Assembly (NCBI GenBank): GCA_019787685.1
Contig: JAHNUO010000003.1
Span: forward strand, 2,480,001-2,544,000
DNA: 64,000 bases
Reading direction: 5' to 3'
Source of the DNA: Chiua virens
Taxonomy: Eukaryota > Basidiomycota > Agaricomycetes > Boletales > Boletaceae
Below, piece after piece: positions 23,789-34,400 of the stretch. Each line of letters starts with the position of its first letter. The first letter of the stretch is position 1. A program made the position numbers and the translations under genes. The notes beneath the pieces are model-generated. The model did not search any database, had not been told where the DNA came from, and saw nothing but the letters and a program-made list of their open reading frames with translations.

Positions 23789-24760
23789 ATGGTACCCAAA
23801 GATACGCAATACATCCCCCTCAGTCAACACGACATCGACGAGGGGATCCGTGACGGGTTTCATTCCAATTCATCCACAGAGTCCACCTCACCGCTCGCTA
23901 CGACCAACTCCTTTCGCCCCTGGGAACAGGTCACTTGTGGTGTTCTCCTTTTCCTTTCAGTGCTATTTTTCGTGCTCTGGATCGTCTCCGTAGGTGCGCC
24001 AATGTGCACGTGTGTCGTGAAGTATTGTAAGCTATCATATTTCTTTGTGGACGAAGTTCTATGCCATAATCATTGTTGTAGTCCCAGCAAATGAAGCCAT
24101 CGAGTACGTCGAGCACGTCCAGTATCAAGGTGGTCTACGCTTTACAACTCCATGGCGTGGCAATGAAAGTGGAAACCCAAGCCTTGAGGTCGACGCTACC
24201 TGGCGTCGTATTAGTACGGATGGTGAGCCAATTGGTTCGTCACGCTTGAGTCTACGAATGTCATCGTCACTCCTAGTAAAACCCATTCGCATTACTGAAG
24301 AGCAATTACACAAGATGGGATGGAAGTAACTCCGACTACTGTGAACTTCCCTGAGGGGCAAGGTGGAGGCTGCTTTGCATCGCTGGAGGTTACTCACCAC
24401 CTTCAGTGCCTCGTATGTTCGCCTTGTCAATGCTAGACGCAGACGATGCTGAATTCTTGAACAAGATATGCTGCGCAAGGCTATAGATCGGGAATACTAC
24501 GAGTCATTTAACCAAGCCTTCCGAATTGGTGACGAAATACTCATGAGACAGCTTGGTAATGCATTTGATCCCTCTCGTGATCATGTTTCCTTGCTTATTT
24601 CCGGCGACATTGTAAATTTTCATAGACAAATGTGTCGGGGTTCTCTGCCAGGATTTGATGTGTTACCCTGACATCAACATGACGACCTAATTTTGGGTAC
24701 ACGGTTTTTGTGGATCGGCGGCTGAGAATGCAGTCAACATTCCCGGTAGACCATAGGGAG
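23789..24760 (+). pseudogene. Decayed UstYa-like (DUF3328) oxidase gene
   Basis: The first exon begins at ATG 23789 with a short cytosolic part (YIPLSQHDIDEG) and one membrane anchor (VTCGVLLFLSVLFFVLWIVS). After an intron come PANEAIEYVEHVQYQGG and SLEVDATWRRISTD, typical of the UstYa family, which oxidise ribosomal peptides or other metabolites. From 24226 the frame breaks: NVIVTPSKTH, RITEEQLHKMG and MEVTPTTVNFPEGQGGG lie in three different frames, not explained by introns. The first copper/iron-type motif HxxHC reads HHLQC, the second reads LDKC. The last part (QDLMCYPDINMTT) meets TAA at 24688-24690, and homology-like sequence continues beyond it. The gene is therefore a relic, unless assembly errors created the shifts. 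The family call rests on several matching motifs. Confidence 0.7.
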
Positions 24761-25794
24761 CCGGAGATGGCAAACTGTATAATATTGGGAGTGTTTGATG
24801 ATAATTCGTAATCCTTGGTGGCTTTACCAGTACTGAGCTGAAAGCCATTGATTATTGTGGTGATATTGTCAATATCGGATCTTATCCATGGTTCCTTCAT
24901 AACATTCTTCGAATCCCAAATGAAATTGTAGTGATAACTCCCAAGAATTCCTATGACTTTCCGCGCTAAACGCGGTGGCAGGAGTGATTGATGACCGTGG
25001 GGTCCGACAGGGTCGACTTTCCCCTCATTTGGTTCCTTTTGCGAGAGACGGCATGCACCTTGTTCTGCTTGGTTTGTTCTCCCTTGCATTGTGTAGCCTT
25101 CCTCCGACCCTCTATAACACCATCGTTGCGCGTACACCGGATTCAGACCCTCGGTCTGGCCACCTAAGACTTCAACTGTTGGATCCATTTATTTATAAAT
25201 ACGTTCAATCAACACCACAGTCCGCCGAGTCGGATTGGGATTAATGAGACCACTTTCAGAGTGCTACTCAATATTACACGGGAACATCCGACAACTCAGT
25301 CGCATCTCCAAACCTGACAACATGACTCTTTAGCACGTAGTATGCATTGTGTTTAGCCGACCAGTCGAGGATCCTAATCCACGCATCGATGTGTAACACG
25401 CAAATTGGGCAGGGGATCATCAAGACCGGCAACCCAGTCATAACTGACCATCGTCAAGTCTGACGTGCACATTAGCACCTCAGGCACTACTTCTCGGAAG
25501 CAATAGTGGCCTTTGAGGGGGGGTATTTTGTCGAGCTGTAATTGACCCGAGAGGTTCCTCCAACCTCACGGCATCTTCCGCGGGGGACTGAAATTATAAT
25601 TGGGTACCCGAAACTAAATCAAACCGCGCTTTGCTACGTTGTATACCTCCTGTGGCGCGGTCCATGCGCGGTCCATGCATATTCACGACGGTCTCCCTCC
25701 TCCAACCAGCTGTCACCTTAGACTGCTCGGGTCGCTCCCCGACGTGCCAGCCCTCAAGGCCTCATCTTCCCACCCCGATGCACGTGGTCCCGAC
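24761..25794. other. Intergenic region
   Basis: No gene is supported. A minus-strand frame of 197 codons (24595-25188) overlaps the UstYa-like relic and is probably its antisense shadow. The C-rich tract leading into the repeat array starts at about 25730. Confidence 0.45.
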
Positions 25795-26580
25795 ACACCC
25801 GCCCTCATCCCGCCCTCGCCCTCATCCCGCCCTCGCCCTCGCCCTCGCCCTCGCCCTCGCCCTCGCCCTCGCCCTCGCCCCCGCCCTCGCTTTCCCCTTC
25901 CCTCACCTTTTCCTCTCGTTCCACCCAACGATGACAACCACGTGACAACCACGTACTGGCGGTTGTCACGTTTGTCGTCGCGTTGTGTTTTGCTGTATCG
26001 GGTCGCCCTTCCCTCACCTCGCCACCCAAATTGTTCGATCCGCACGGTCCCGACGTTCTCGCCATCATCCCGCCCCCGCCTTCCTTCAAGTTGCTCTCGC
26101 ATTGCCATCCCCTCCCTAACCTTTTCGTCACGTCCTGCTCGACAATGACGACGATGCGATAACTGCAATAGTGCAGTTGTCACGTCGTCGTCGTCGTCGT
26201 TCTCGCATCGCATCGGCATTTCGCCCTCGCTCTCCTTGCCCCAATGACGATGACAGCATGACAACTGCACAATTGTGGTCATCACGTCCTTGTCGTTGTC
26301 GTTGTCGTGTGCATCTGCAGCGGGCTCGAGGGTGTCCTGCGCAAGTCGTCAGTCGTCGTAACATCATGTCGTCGTCGTGTTGCTCTTCCCTCACCCTCAC
26401 CCTCACCTCGTCCCACCCGACGGCGACAACACAACATCGCTGTTGTTGCTATCGTGTTGTCGTCGTCGTGTTGTCATCGTCACGTCATCATGCATCACTA
26501 CCCTCTTCAGTTGATTAGGATGACGATGCCGACGCCGACACAATCATGAGAGCATGGCCGTTGTGTTGTCGTTGTCGCCG
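25795..26580 (+). repeat. Pyrimidine-rich, hairpin-rich low-complexity array (left arm)
   Basis: The plus strand is C/T-rich, with recurring CCCTCACC tracts, TCGTCG triplets and short palindromes. The clearest hairpin is CGTGACAACC (25941-25950) with GGTTGTCACG (25961-25970), ten paired bases around a ten-base loop. Another pairs AACTGCA (26161-26167) with TGCAGTT (26172-26178). A third contains the perfect palindrome CACAATTGTG near 26260. Long frames across the array encode only simple repeats such as Arg-Pro and I do not accept them as genes. The same motif set recurs in opposite orientation at 28540-29160. Confidence 0.75.
25806..25895 (+). repeat. GCCCTC hexamer tandem repeat
   Basis: About twelve nearly perfect head-to-tail copies of GCCCTC run through this stretch, with a few ATCCC variants at the left. 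It is a simple-sequence expansion inside the larger array. Confidence 0.9.
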
Positions 26581-26692
26581 CCGCCTCCTGGGCCCCATCT
26601 TGCTTCTCATTGCACCATACACTTGTATATACATGTTCTCTGTACATAGGCCCAAGTCGTCATTGTCATTCATGTGGATGAGCCCTGCGTAT

Positions 26693-27464
26693 CTACAGCC
26701 TGACATCGGGAGCTACCTGATACAGCAATAAACCTTTCTGCATTAGATGACTCACATCAGATCCTTCCATTGCACTCATAAGCAAGTCCTCGAGAGCTTT
26801 GACAACAATACGGACAGATTTCTGAGTACTGTTTGGAATGTCAGCACCTATGATTTGGACATTAGAGGACCAAGCCAGCTTCCGTAGACGAGTGTCGAGA
26901 GCTGTGACAGAATCGAGAGCATCGTTGATGTCTTTGTAGTCACCGGATGCAATGAAACTCTCGCAGAGAGTCTGTATGTAGCGTCGGGAAGAGTTTCCGA
27001 TGATACTCTTGAAGGAATCTTCAATGCTGGACTCTGAATCGCTCGTGTTACTTTCTCTGCAGCTGCAAGACTGATAGTGAGTATGTTTCCACGTAATTCA
27101 TTTCAACCAACCGAGTGCTCCCATGATTCTTTATGCCATGGGGGCGTCCTGGACTGCTGGTGTAATCAGACCATGAGAACGTGCTTACTAGTTGAGGACC
27201 TACCGTCGTACAAGCAATGTGTTCTTGGAAGAAGGTTCGCCGAGGAGTTGAGCCTTAGTTTCAACTGAACGGCACAACCTTGTTTCCTTGTGTTTTTCAG
27301 CGCGTTGAGTATTAATTGCAGACCGGTTCCTTGGAAGTGCGCATAGATTCAGTAGGTAGGCCACTCTTGTGGTTGAGAATGCACCTTTCGTAGTATTTGG
27401 CGCGATATCGTCGAGCAGCCAAAACTTTCTCCTCCGGGCTTCTGTATATCTTTGGACGGCCCAT
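26693..27464 (-). CDS. Small basic N-terminal protein of unknown function (MGRP...YYERN type)
   Basis: This gene has no long single frame; I found it by splicing. ATG 27464-27462 opens MGRPKIYRSPEEK, then AARRYRAKYYE. A 55-nt intron (27384-27330) splices to RNRSAINTQRAEKHKETR. A second intron (27203 to about 27070) leads to an exon with SDSESSIEDSFKSIIGNSSR and GDYKDINDALDSVTALDTRL, and a last 39-nt intron gives the end DVAPDVRL and TAG 26695-26693. The protein is about 190 residues: a strongly basic N-terminal helix followed by an acidic Ser-rich helical part. Basidiomycete genomes hold many unnamed proteins with this (K/R)-rich YYERN start; I know of no tested function. It lies between the two oppositely oriented hairpin arrays. 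The continuous frame over four exons makes the model credible. Confidence 0.6.
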
Positions 27465-27829
27465 TCGGGCTATTCAACTTGAAGAAGTTGTACCTGTTGT
27501 ATTCATGGTGGAAATAAATATGTGAGTTGAAGAGACAGACGTACGCTTAATAGCGGAGTGAGCCTGTGGTGTAAGAATTGGAGAAGTACGACCTGACTGA
27601 TATGGCTACGTGGAATTCGGTCTCACTTTCATCCCGTTCGATGCGTCTTGTAGGAGATTTACTCAAACAACCTTCTACCGTGTTCCATGCACATTTTGAA
27701 CTTTGTGAAAGTAGTAAGTCTTTCCAGTTCTATTCACGTCTTGAATATCAAGACTTTAGGGATGCCGTGGTCCGGCCTGGCTCGAAAGCCCAAACTAGGC
27801 CCACCAAAAGATGTAGTACAAGACAAAAT

Positions 27830-28530
27830 GTAGTATGTAGTTTCAAGAAACCCGCCCTCTACCCCAGAGCTTCCATAGCCTCCTCTTCACCTTTCACATC
27901 CAGCTGGTGATCCAGAATCCCTCCCAAGCGATGGGGACCAGTGCGTCGATGAACCGAACAAGACCGCTGGGAGCAGTAGAAGGCAAGCAGACCGACCCAG
28001 ATGAAACAGACAACCTGGATAATGAGATGACTGCATCAGACGGCTTCCCTACATGTGATGGAGTCGAACCAGGAGACGCCAAACACAATTGGAAGGACAA
28101 GAACGTCGCAGATGACATCCAGAGTGTCATAGATCGCCCCAGACACGAAAAGAATCAGCGCAGCGGTGAAACGATTGCGCTATCTCAAGAAACCGGGCCA
28201 GAGGTCCTGTTGGGAGATGTTGAAGGCGATTGGAACCGCAAAAATGATGTCGAGGGCGACGGATACGATGGAGATGAAGGGGAGATGGTCGACATGACGA
28301 GCAACGAACGCTACGACTCAAAATGAGTCGAAACGGCACCCCTAGTTGATGAAGACACAAGTAAGCACAGATGGTACGAATATGAAACAGGACACGCACC
28401 TAGGCCACCCACATCGTCCGCACACTGTTCTAGATGCCCTATCCACCTCCTGGACCCACCGCGTTGATGAGGAAAGCTCAAGTCGAGACCTAGAAGAGTT
28501 AGCAAAACCTGAGTGAGCAGATAGCGGCAC
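27830..28530 (-). pseudogene. Decayed multi-pass membrane protein gene
   Basis: In one minus-strand frame the sequence reads VVAFVARHVDHLPFISIVSV, IIFAVPIAFNISQQDLWPGF, RFTAALILFVSGAIYDTLDV, CDVLVLPIVFGVSWFDSITC and HLIIQVVCFIWVGLLAFYCS, which are clear membrane helices with well-formed loops. This frame is broken by three stops: TGA 28320-28318, TAG 28182-28180 and TGA 28038-28036. Each could arise from CGA or CAG by one C-to-T change. An upstream exon may lie near 28530-28430. Introns could explain one stop but not all three with canonical sites. I do not recognise the family by name; a Ser/Glu-rich C-terminal tail follows to about 27860. Confidence 0.55.
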
Positions 28531-28539
28531 TTACCAGTC

Positions 28540-29160
28540 ACATTTCCCGCATCGTTACATTCTCGTCGTTGCGTGTTGTCGCACGATGAGGACGATGAAA
28601 ATGACACGATAATTGTGTCGTTGTCGTTGTCGTGTGAGTCATCCTAGAAATGAAGACTCGGAGGGAGGGGTGTGACTCGGAGGCAATGATGACGACGCGG
28701 CAACTGTATGCAGGTTGTGGTGTCATCATCGTTGTTGGGTGGGATGAGGGGCGATGTGACGCGACGACAACGACGACGCAGTTATTGCGTCATTGTTATC
28801 GTGGGGTGGGGTGAGGGTAAGGGAAGGGTTAGACCCGCGCGATGACAACGACTGCAATTTTCATGACTTGGATGTCGTCGTCATTGTCATCGCCAGTGGG
28901 CAAAACAAGGCGAGAAGGTGAGAGAAGGGTAAGGCAAGCAGGGCAAGAGTGAGATTGCGCAGTTGCCATCGTCGTGTGGGATGGAAGAGGGTGCCAGCGG
29001 GGGAACAGTAATGCCATGCGACAGCTTGAATGATGATGACGCCAATCTTCGGGTGGAACAAGGTGAGGGTGAGGGAAGGGAGATGGCGATGACAACGGCG
29101 CGATGATCACCGTGTTGTTGTCGCAGTCGCATTATTTGGCAGGCCGGGGTGAGGGTGAAG
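28540..29160 (-). repeat. Purine-rich, hairpin-rich low-complexity array (right arm, inverted relative to the left)
   Basis: The plus strand is G/A-rich, with GGTGAGGGTGAGGGAAGGG at about 29061-29079, the reverse complement of the TTCCCTCACCCTCACC tract at 26390-26405. Hairpins recur: CGATGACAA (28840-28848) with TTGTCATCG (28884-28892), and GACGCA (28775-28780) with TGCGTC (28786-28791). Motif set and orientation make this an inverted counterpart of the 25795-26580 array, though alignment is loose. G runs could also form quadruplexes. Confidence 0.7.
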
Positions 29161-29496
29161 TGCCTTCAAATGGTAGGCATGCGATGCATGCCAGACGAGT
29201 AGGAAGGGAGAGGGAAGAGAGAAGGGGCGAAAAAGGTGAAGCAACGGAATGGCGACAACTTTGACGAGGACAGAGCACAAGGACGATGAGAAGTGACAAC
29301 ACGATTAGATGTTGCTTGCAAGCGGAGCCAGTCAACAGATGATCAATGAGCGATGATCGATGATCTACGTAGATGGTGATGAATAACGATAACGTGTATT
29401 TGAGTAAATCTCCTACCACGAGGTATGTATTCAAAATGACCCACTCTGCCCATACTTATCCCAGGAGATCATGCCTCAGTGGTAATTCAACAGAAA

Positions 29497-29580
29497 CTGC
29501 ACTTAAAGTGCCGCATTCCGGTCAAATGAAAATGGTGGACTGCGAACTATGGGTGCTTGCGCAGGGCCAGGATGAGGCCT
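29497..29580 (+). pseudogene. Fragment of a Ulp1-type protease, relic of a KDZ-like element
   Basis: The frame reads MVDCELWVLAQGQDEA, which matches AVDCGLWVLAQ at 35660-35700 in the KDZ element. It holds the Cys-Gly/Glu-Leu-Trp core of the C48 protease active site, with Gly changed to Glu. Nothing recognisable as transposase lies upstream, so this is a truncated old copy. Confidence 0.55.
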
Positions 29581-29814
29581 AGGGAGGGCGGACTCGGATG
29601 CAGATTGCGTAATTGGACTCAAGGACAATTATCCGATCTCTTTGCATCGATGCGGCCGGGCGGTATGTACGTCAACTCGTTCTCGATGCTCAGCGCTCAG
29701 CGCTCAGTGCGGATCGCCGAATATATTCAAACTAAGGTTGGCTTCTCTCTTGCAGTCAGAGAAGTCACATGTTACGTTGCATCTACACTTTTGGTCCGCT
29801 AATGTTTCGGTTCG

Positions 29815-30303
29815 TTGTCGGCCAGCCAAAATATTTCAAGGTTGAAGGGTTTCGTGATTTTGGTGGGCATATCTTTTCACCAGGGCACCTGGACCATCAT
29901 GCCGGTGCAAGGAAAAACCACTAACTGCTTGGTCTTCTACACTCTGGATGTCTATGCTAAAGGACATATCCTTCATCCCGCAGGTTATCCTAGTACAGTG
30001 GGTTGTCGGATACGGGAACCACTCGATCATCCAGGAGGGGATGATGGCTCTGACGCTTTCTGCCTCGCACGGTTCGCCAAAGTCAAAATCAGCGGTGATA
30101 TCGTCTGCGATAAAGAGTATTGCTTTTTTGACTCTGACTATGTCGCGAGTGTCCATATTTACCACGACAACGTCGACATTCACGACAAAAGCAGACCGTT
30201 CAAACCTTACATCGTCACACTCCACTATCTGGCCGACAGCAGTCGGAGGGTTATGATTCGCAACTGCGATATTCCTGGATTGCAAACTGCGGTTGGATTG
30301 TAA
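29815..30303 (+). CDS. Hypothetical ORF in the transposon relic
   Basis: An uninterrupted frame of about 160 codons contains AFCLARFAKVKISGDIVCDK and YCFFDSDYVASVHIYHDN. The opposite strand is also open for about 150 codons, so coding strand is uncertain. No domain is recognised and the start codon is not clear. It sits between two transposon fragments and may be part of the old element. Confidence 0.25.
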   Translation: MSASQNISRLKGFVILVGISFHQGTWTIMPVQGKTTNCLVFYTLDVYAKGHILHPAGYPSTVGCRIREPLDHPGGDDGSDAFCLARFAKVKISGDIVCDKEYCFFDSDYVASVHIYHDNVDIHDKSRPFKPYIVTLHYLADSSRRVMIRNCDIPGLQTAVGL

Positions 30304-30369
30304 GCTTTTTTGTCTCTCCTTACGTTTAAGTTCGTATCACGACACTCAATCACATCTTTAGCATTATGG

Positions 30370-30512
30370 AGAGTGAGTCTCAGGAGTTAATACAGGCACA
30401 TTTGTTCAGCTCCATAATGTGCGAGCATGCGCTGGCAAGAGGAATTCCTCGCAAGGCGCGACGTGTGGAAGCACTAAAGGCTTTTGTCTCGCGACCAGTC
30501 GCAGCAGGATCA
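30370..30512 (+). pseudogene. Relic exon matching the accessory-gene 5' exon at 39.4 kb
   Basis: ATG 30365 region opens MESESQELIQAHLFSSIMC and runs to IPRKARRVEALKAFV before a GT donor near 30512. The block PRKARRVEALKAFV matches PRKVRRVQALKAFV at 39442-39483. The stretch after it to 31486 has no supported coding sequence except possible promoter DNA of the transposase gene. Confidence 0.45.
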
Positions 30513-31486
30513 GGTATCTGTGTACATTGATGGTATATCAGTTTTGCCTTACGTTGGGTTCACGCATAGCAGGTCCTATTCGCATGATGTGTTAGATAGT
30601 TGGGTTGATCGGTTATCCAATGGTCGCCGCTATTTGCGAGCGATAAGCAGCGCATTCTGAGTTTAGTAGACATGTCAATTTCTGATATATTCCCAATGTA
30701 GAAGTAATAAAAAAAGTCAGATCAATCTGCTCCATTAGGTTTTGATTGAGACGCCGGATAGGTCAATAGGGCCGTGCACCTGCTGTAAGTAACGACTCGG
30801 ACTGATCTGTGGATGCTACTTTGGTGGTGAATATGGCTTCTTGTTATCTCTCCGGGCCTCAGGGAGCCCGGACTCACGGTCTAACATTTGTGCAACATCG
30901 CAGTATCCCCAACAAATTACAGCGACAATGCATTCCTTAATTTCCTTTATCCCCTATCTCTGATTGTTCGCTTGACCCTCCCAAAACCAACGATCTCGCC
31001 TGACGATCTCGCCTGTGGATATAGGTTCCAAATGGCTAGTCAAGTTCCAACGACGGTGTTAGTAACGGTATAAATTGCCACCGAGGACGGGCACCGACAC
31101 GATCAGAAACAATAGTCACATCCCGTAATGATCGCAGGTGCCACAGATTTGAAGGTTGAATTCCACGGCTTCGGAGGTTTTTTGTTACGGAACGGTGATG
31201 ATGTTGAATTATAGACTCACCCTGGCAAGTGTGACAGCATCAACGGCGACTGGACGAAAGCACTGACTCGTGCGTTTGTTCCAGGGGTGCGCAGAAGGTT
31301 TGGTGAAGAAAGGCTTCTTCTGACCCGGAAGTGTATGAAGCCTCAGTGAGCAGACTCGAGAGATTGCCGCGTGTCCCTATTGGCTCAGGTTGCCGCCCGG
31401 TATCACTGGCGAGTGACGTTTCCTAGTGGGCGTGGCGATGTCTGTCAAATCTACGAAGTTCAGGTGCTCCTGGTCGTGCAGTCACC
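30513..31486. other. Non-coding stretch upstream of the KDZ transposase gene
   Basis: No supported gene is visible. Short frames at 30888 and 31371 lack continuity with the transposase. The left terminus of the KDZ element should lie here, but I could not identify a terminal inverted repeat by eye. Confidence 0.35.
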
Positions 31487-34400
31487 ATGCCTCCCGCACG
31501 AGGTCCTCGCGCAGCATTACCCAGTACGAATAGGGGCTTCGGCCGTCATTTTACCTCCCCACGCAAAGTGCGCAATCCAAGCAAAACCCAGACCTACGTG
31601 ACGATACCCGGACGGGATTTGAAGCGCCAGCGATTGCTTGACCAACTCAGCGAGCTGTTGAATCCACCAGCCATACAATCTTCCACAGCTAGCGTCAATG
31701 ACCCGCATGTCTCTGACAAACCTGAATTGCCACTGCAATCGATTGCTGATGAAGACGTAGCACTACAATATGAGTTCCAGGACGATGTACTCCCATTAGA
31801 CAGCGAAAAGTCACCGTCTGAAAACACAGTAAACCAGAACTCGCAATCAATACACAATGCGGCATCCAAACGATGTGCCAAATGGAAGGACCTCATTCCC
31901 ACCCTAATCGTACCCCTCCTCGACTACTTGAAGCGCACGCTGGGTAAACCACCCACCACACCTGCAAAAACCATCTCACACTGCCAGGCAGGATGTGAGA
32001 CGAAGGACACCAGTCTGCTTGCTCTGTTTTATGACTGTAAGTACTATATCGTCAACAGTTCGCCACACTCTCTGATAGCATGTAGACTTCACCACCATTA
32101 CCGTACGATCTTGCCAATGTTCCACTCTCCATCAAATCCTCCTATATCACGGTCTGTTTCCTACTGCGCCCTCGCAGCCTCGTATGGCAGTCTCTGTAGA
32201 ACTGCTGGCATTCTACAGAGCATTGTTCAAACGTTCTTGTGATGCTGTCAATGCGATGGCGGCTGCTCTCCATTCACACTATCTGTACCGGGGTTTCCAC
32301 ATAAGCAGTCCTCAGGTAGGTACCTATGTCACTCACACTCATATTACTGACATCTTTGCAGGGGCACACCATCCAGGAACCCTTCTGACGCAGCCTTGGA
32401 CAGGCAATTCAATGGTTCGACATTGTTAACGTCGAACTAGAACAGCGTGTTGAAGGAATACTTTCACAATGCCGAGAAAAAGTTGCCGCCGCACACTGGC
32501 CATCAGATCAAGATCCCCCTTTAGATCGCCCTCAGATCTTGGTAATACCCCCAGAAAATGATGTTCAGCATCATACCCAGCGGAATTCGTGTCACCCGCT
32601 CCTGGTCCAGCGTTGCCCAGTGTGCTTTGGTGGCCGCACTTTTGGGCGTGCGCTTTCTGAAGGTGCTGATATCCATGTTGCCACCGATGGCAATTTCCAT
32701 CACCGACATCGTCGCACAGCCGGTGACGGTCCCATTTTTTACACACCGACTTATTTCCTCCCCAAGTCGCAAATTGATGCGATCGGACAGCGAATTTCCA
32801 GAGCACGGAAGCGTGCTCCCTGACGGTGGCCAACGGACGTGCCTGACGAAGCAATTGATCAGTGTGAAACCTCATACGAAGCCGCGGACGGTAAGAAGCA
32901 AAAGACAAGTATGGACAGCTATGATGACACAGGCGTCATGGCGTTGATATGCCGTCATGATATCCCGTTGTTCTTTGCTAACATTGACACCCCCGGCGAA
33001 CAACAGAAATATTCTGTTGCACTCATTGAACACCTGTTTTCTTTGCTGCCCTCTCAAGCCACGGTCGTCGTCCTGTATGACATTGGCTGTGTGCTACAAA
33101 GATCTATCTCTCAGGTACGTGAATGTCTCATACAACGTAGATGTATTGTCCGAGTCACTCAAACTTAAGCCTCAGTATGACATTCTTGATGACAAGGTTT
33201 CATCACGCCTTCGGTTCGCGACCACAGCCATGCACGCCTATGGCCACGAATGGGCATGCCAACTGGTCTACAATCCGCGCCTTGTGGTAGGCCTCGGATT
33301 GACAGATGGCGAAGGCACAGAGAGGCTCTGGTCGCGTTTCATCAAGCTTATTGGAATTGAGCGATCTTCTTCGGTGCATTTCCGTGCAGACCTTCCATTC
33401 ATACATTAACAAATCGCTTCCCAGCGACAACGCCGACTCTGGCTAATCGACCGTCAAGCCGGTGTCGTCGGAGCTGAGACGTTGTCCGAGTTAGGGCACT
33501 GGCTCAGACGTCGCCTCAAAAAAGGCATCCGGGAACAAGGTGGGGCCGCTCAGAAGGGCCTCGAAGACTGTGGCGTTTCACCCGCTGAGCTTCGAACCCA
33601 GTGGTCAGTCCAGCGGGCAGCCCAGCTCTCGATAAGAGCACGTAAGTGATAGCATTTATTGCATGTACATATACCCAAAGTCTGTAGATGCCCCGGCCAG
33701 ACTGAAGAAAGAGTTGGATAGTGTGCTCACCTTACAGGCGGACCTAGATGCATCCGAACGAGCGTTGCAGACCACACGCGCTACTCTCGAAAAGGAACAC
33801 GATGCTGCGGATGCACTAGAGACTCTCAATAGCATGGAGCGCACCCACAGGCGGTTGCTTGACAAGGTCGAAGCACTATACTCATCCCTCAATGTGCAAG
33901 ATAAGTTCCCCGAATTGGAGGGTGTCAACTTGGAGTTCGTGCGGGTCCTCCTATTGGCGCGGGACCTGAAAATCAACATTCGCAAGAGAGCCATTGGCAG
34001 TTTCTTCGAATGGGACAAACTCGACCGTGCAGTTGGAGGCAAGGACAAGCCACTTGGTAAGCCGATCATCTTTCATTCACCCAATAACATCATGATAAAA
34101 CGGGCCACCCAGGCACTAAGCTCCACCAACAGACACGTAAAGCCATTGCCAAACGGCAACCCGCGCTTATGTCAGCGATACGCAAGTTCAATAAGTATTG
34201 CGAGCAACTCGAACAGCTATACGACCCGACATATGCCATTCCATTACCCACGCCTTTACCTACCAAGCTCGCAGATCTCCGCAGCGAGCAGACGCTCCTT
34301 GAAGATGTGTGGATTACTCCGGCGGAAGGAAAGATTCCCCGATGGCTTGAAGATGTTGAAGTTCGCCACGGGATCCGCGCCATTCTCAAATGAGATCGGT

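Noticed and set aside
24595..25188. Minus-strand ORF of 197 codons
   Set aside because: It runs antisense to the UstYa-like relic and shows no domain or splice-linked exons of its own.
25631..26550. Long overlapping frames on both strands in the C/T-rich array
   Set aside because: They translate to simple repeats such as Arg-Pro runs and exist only because the GCCCTC and TCG units contain no stops.
25795..29160. CRISPR array
   Set aside because: Palindromic units are irregular in length and spacing, no constant repeat with unique spacers is seen, and the genome is eukaryotic.
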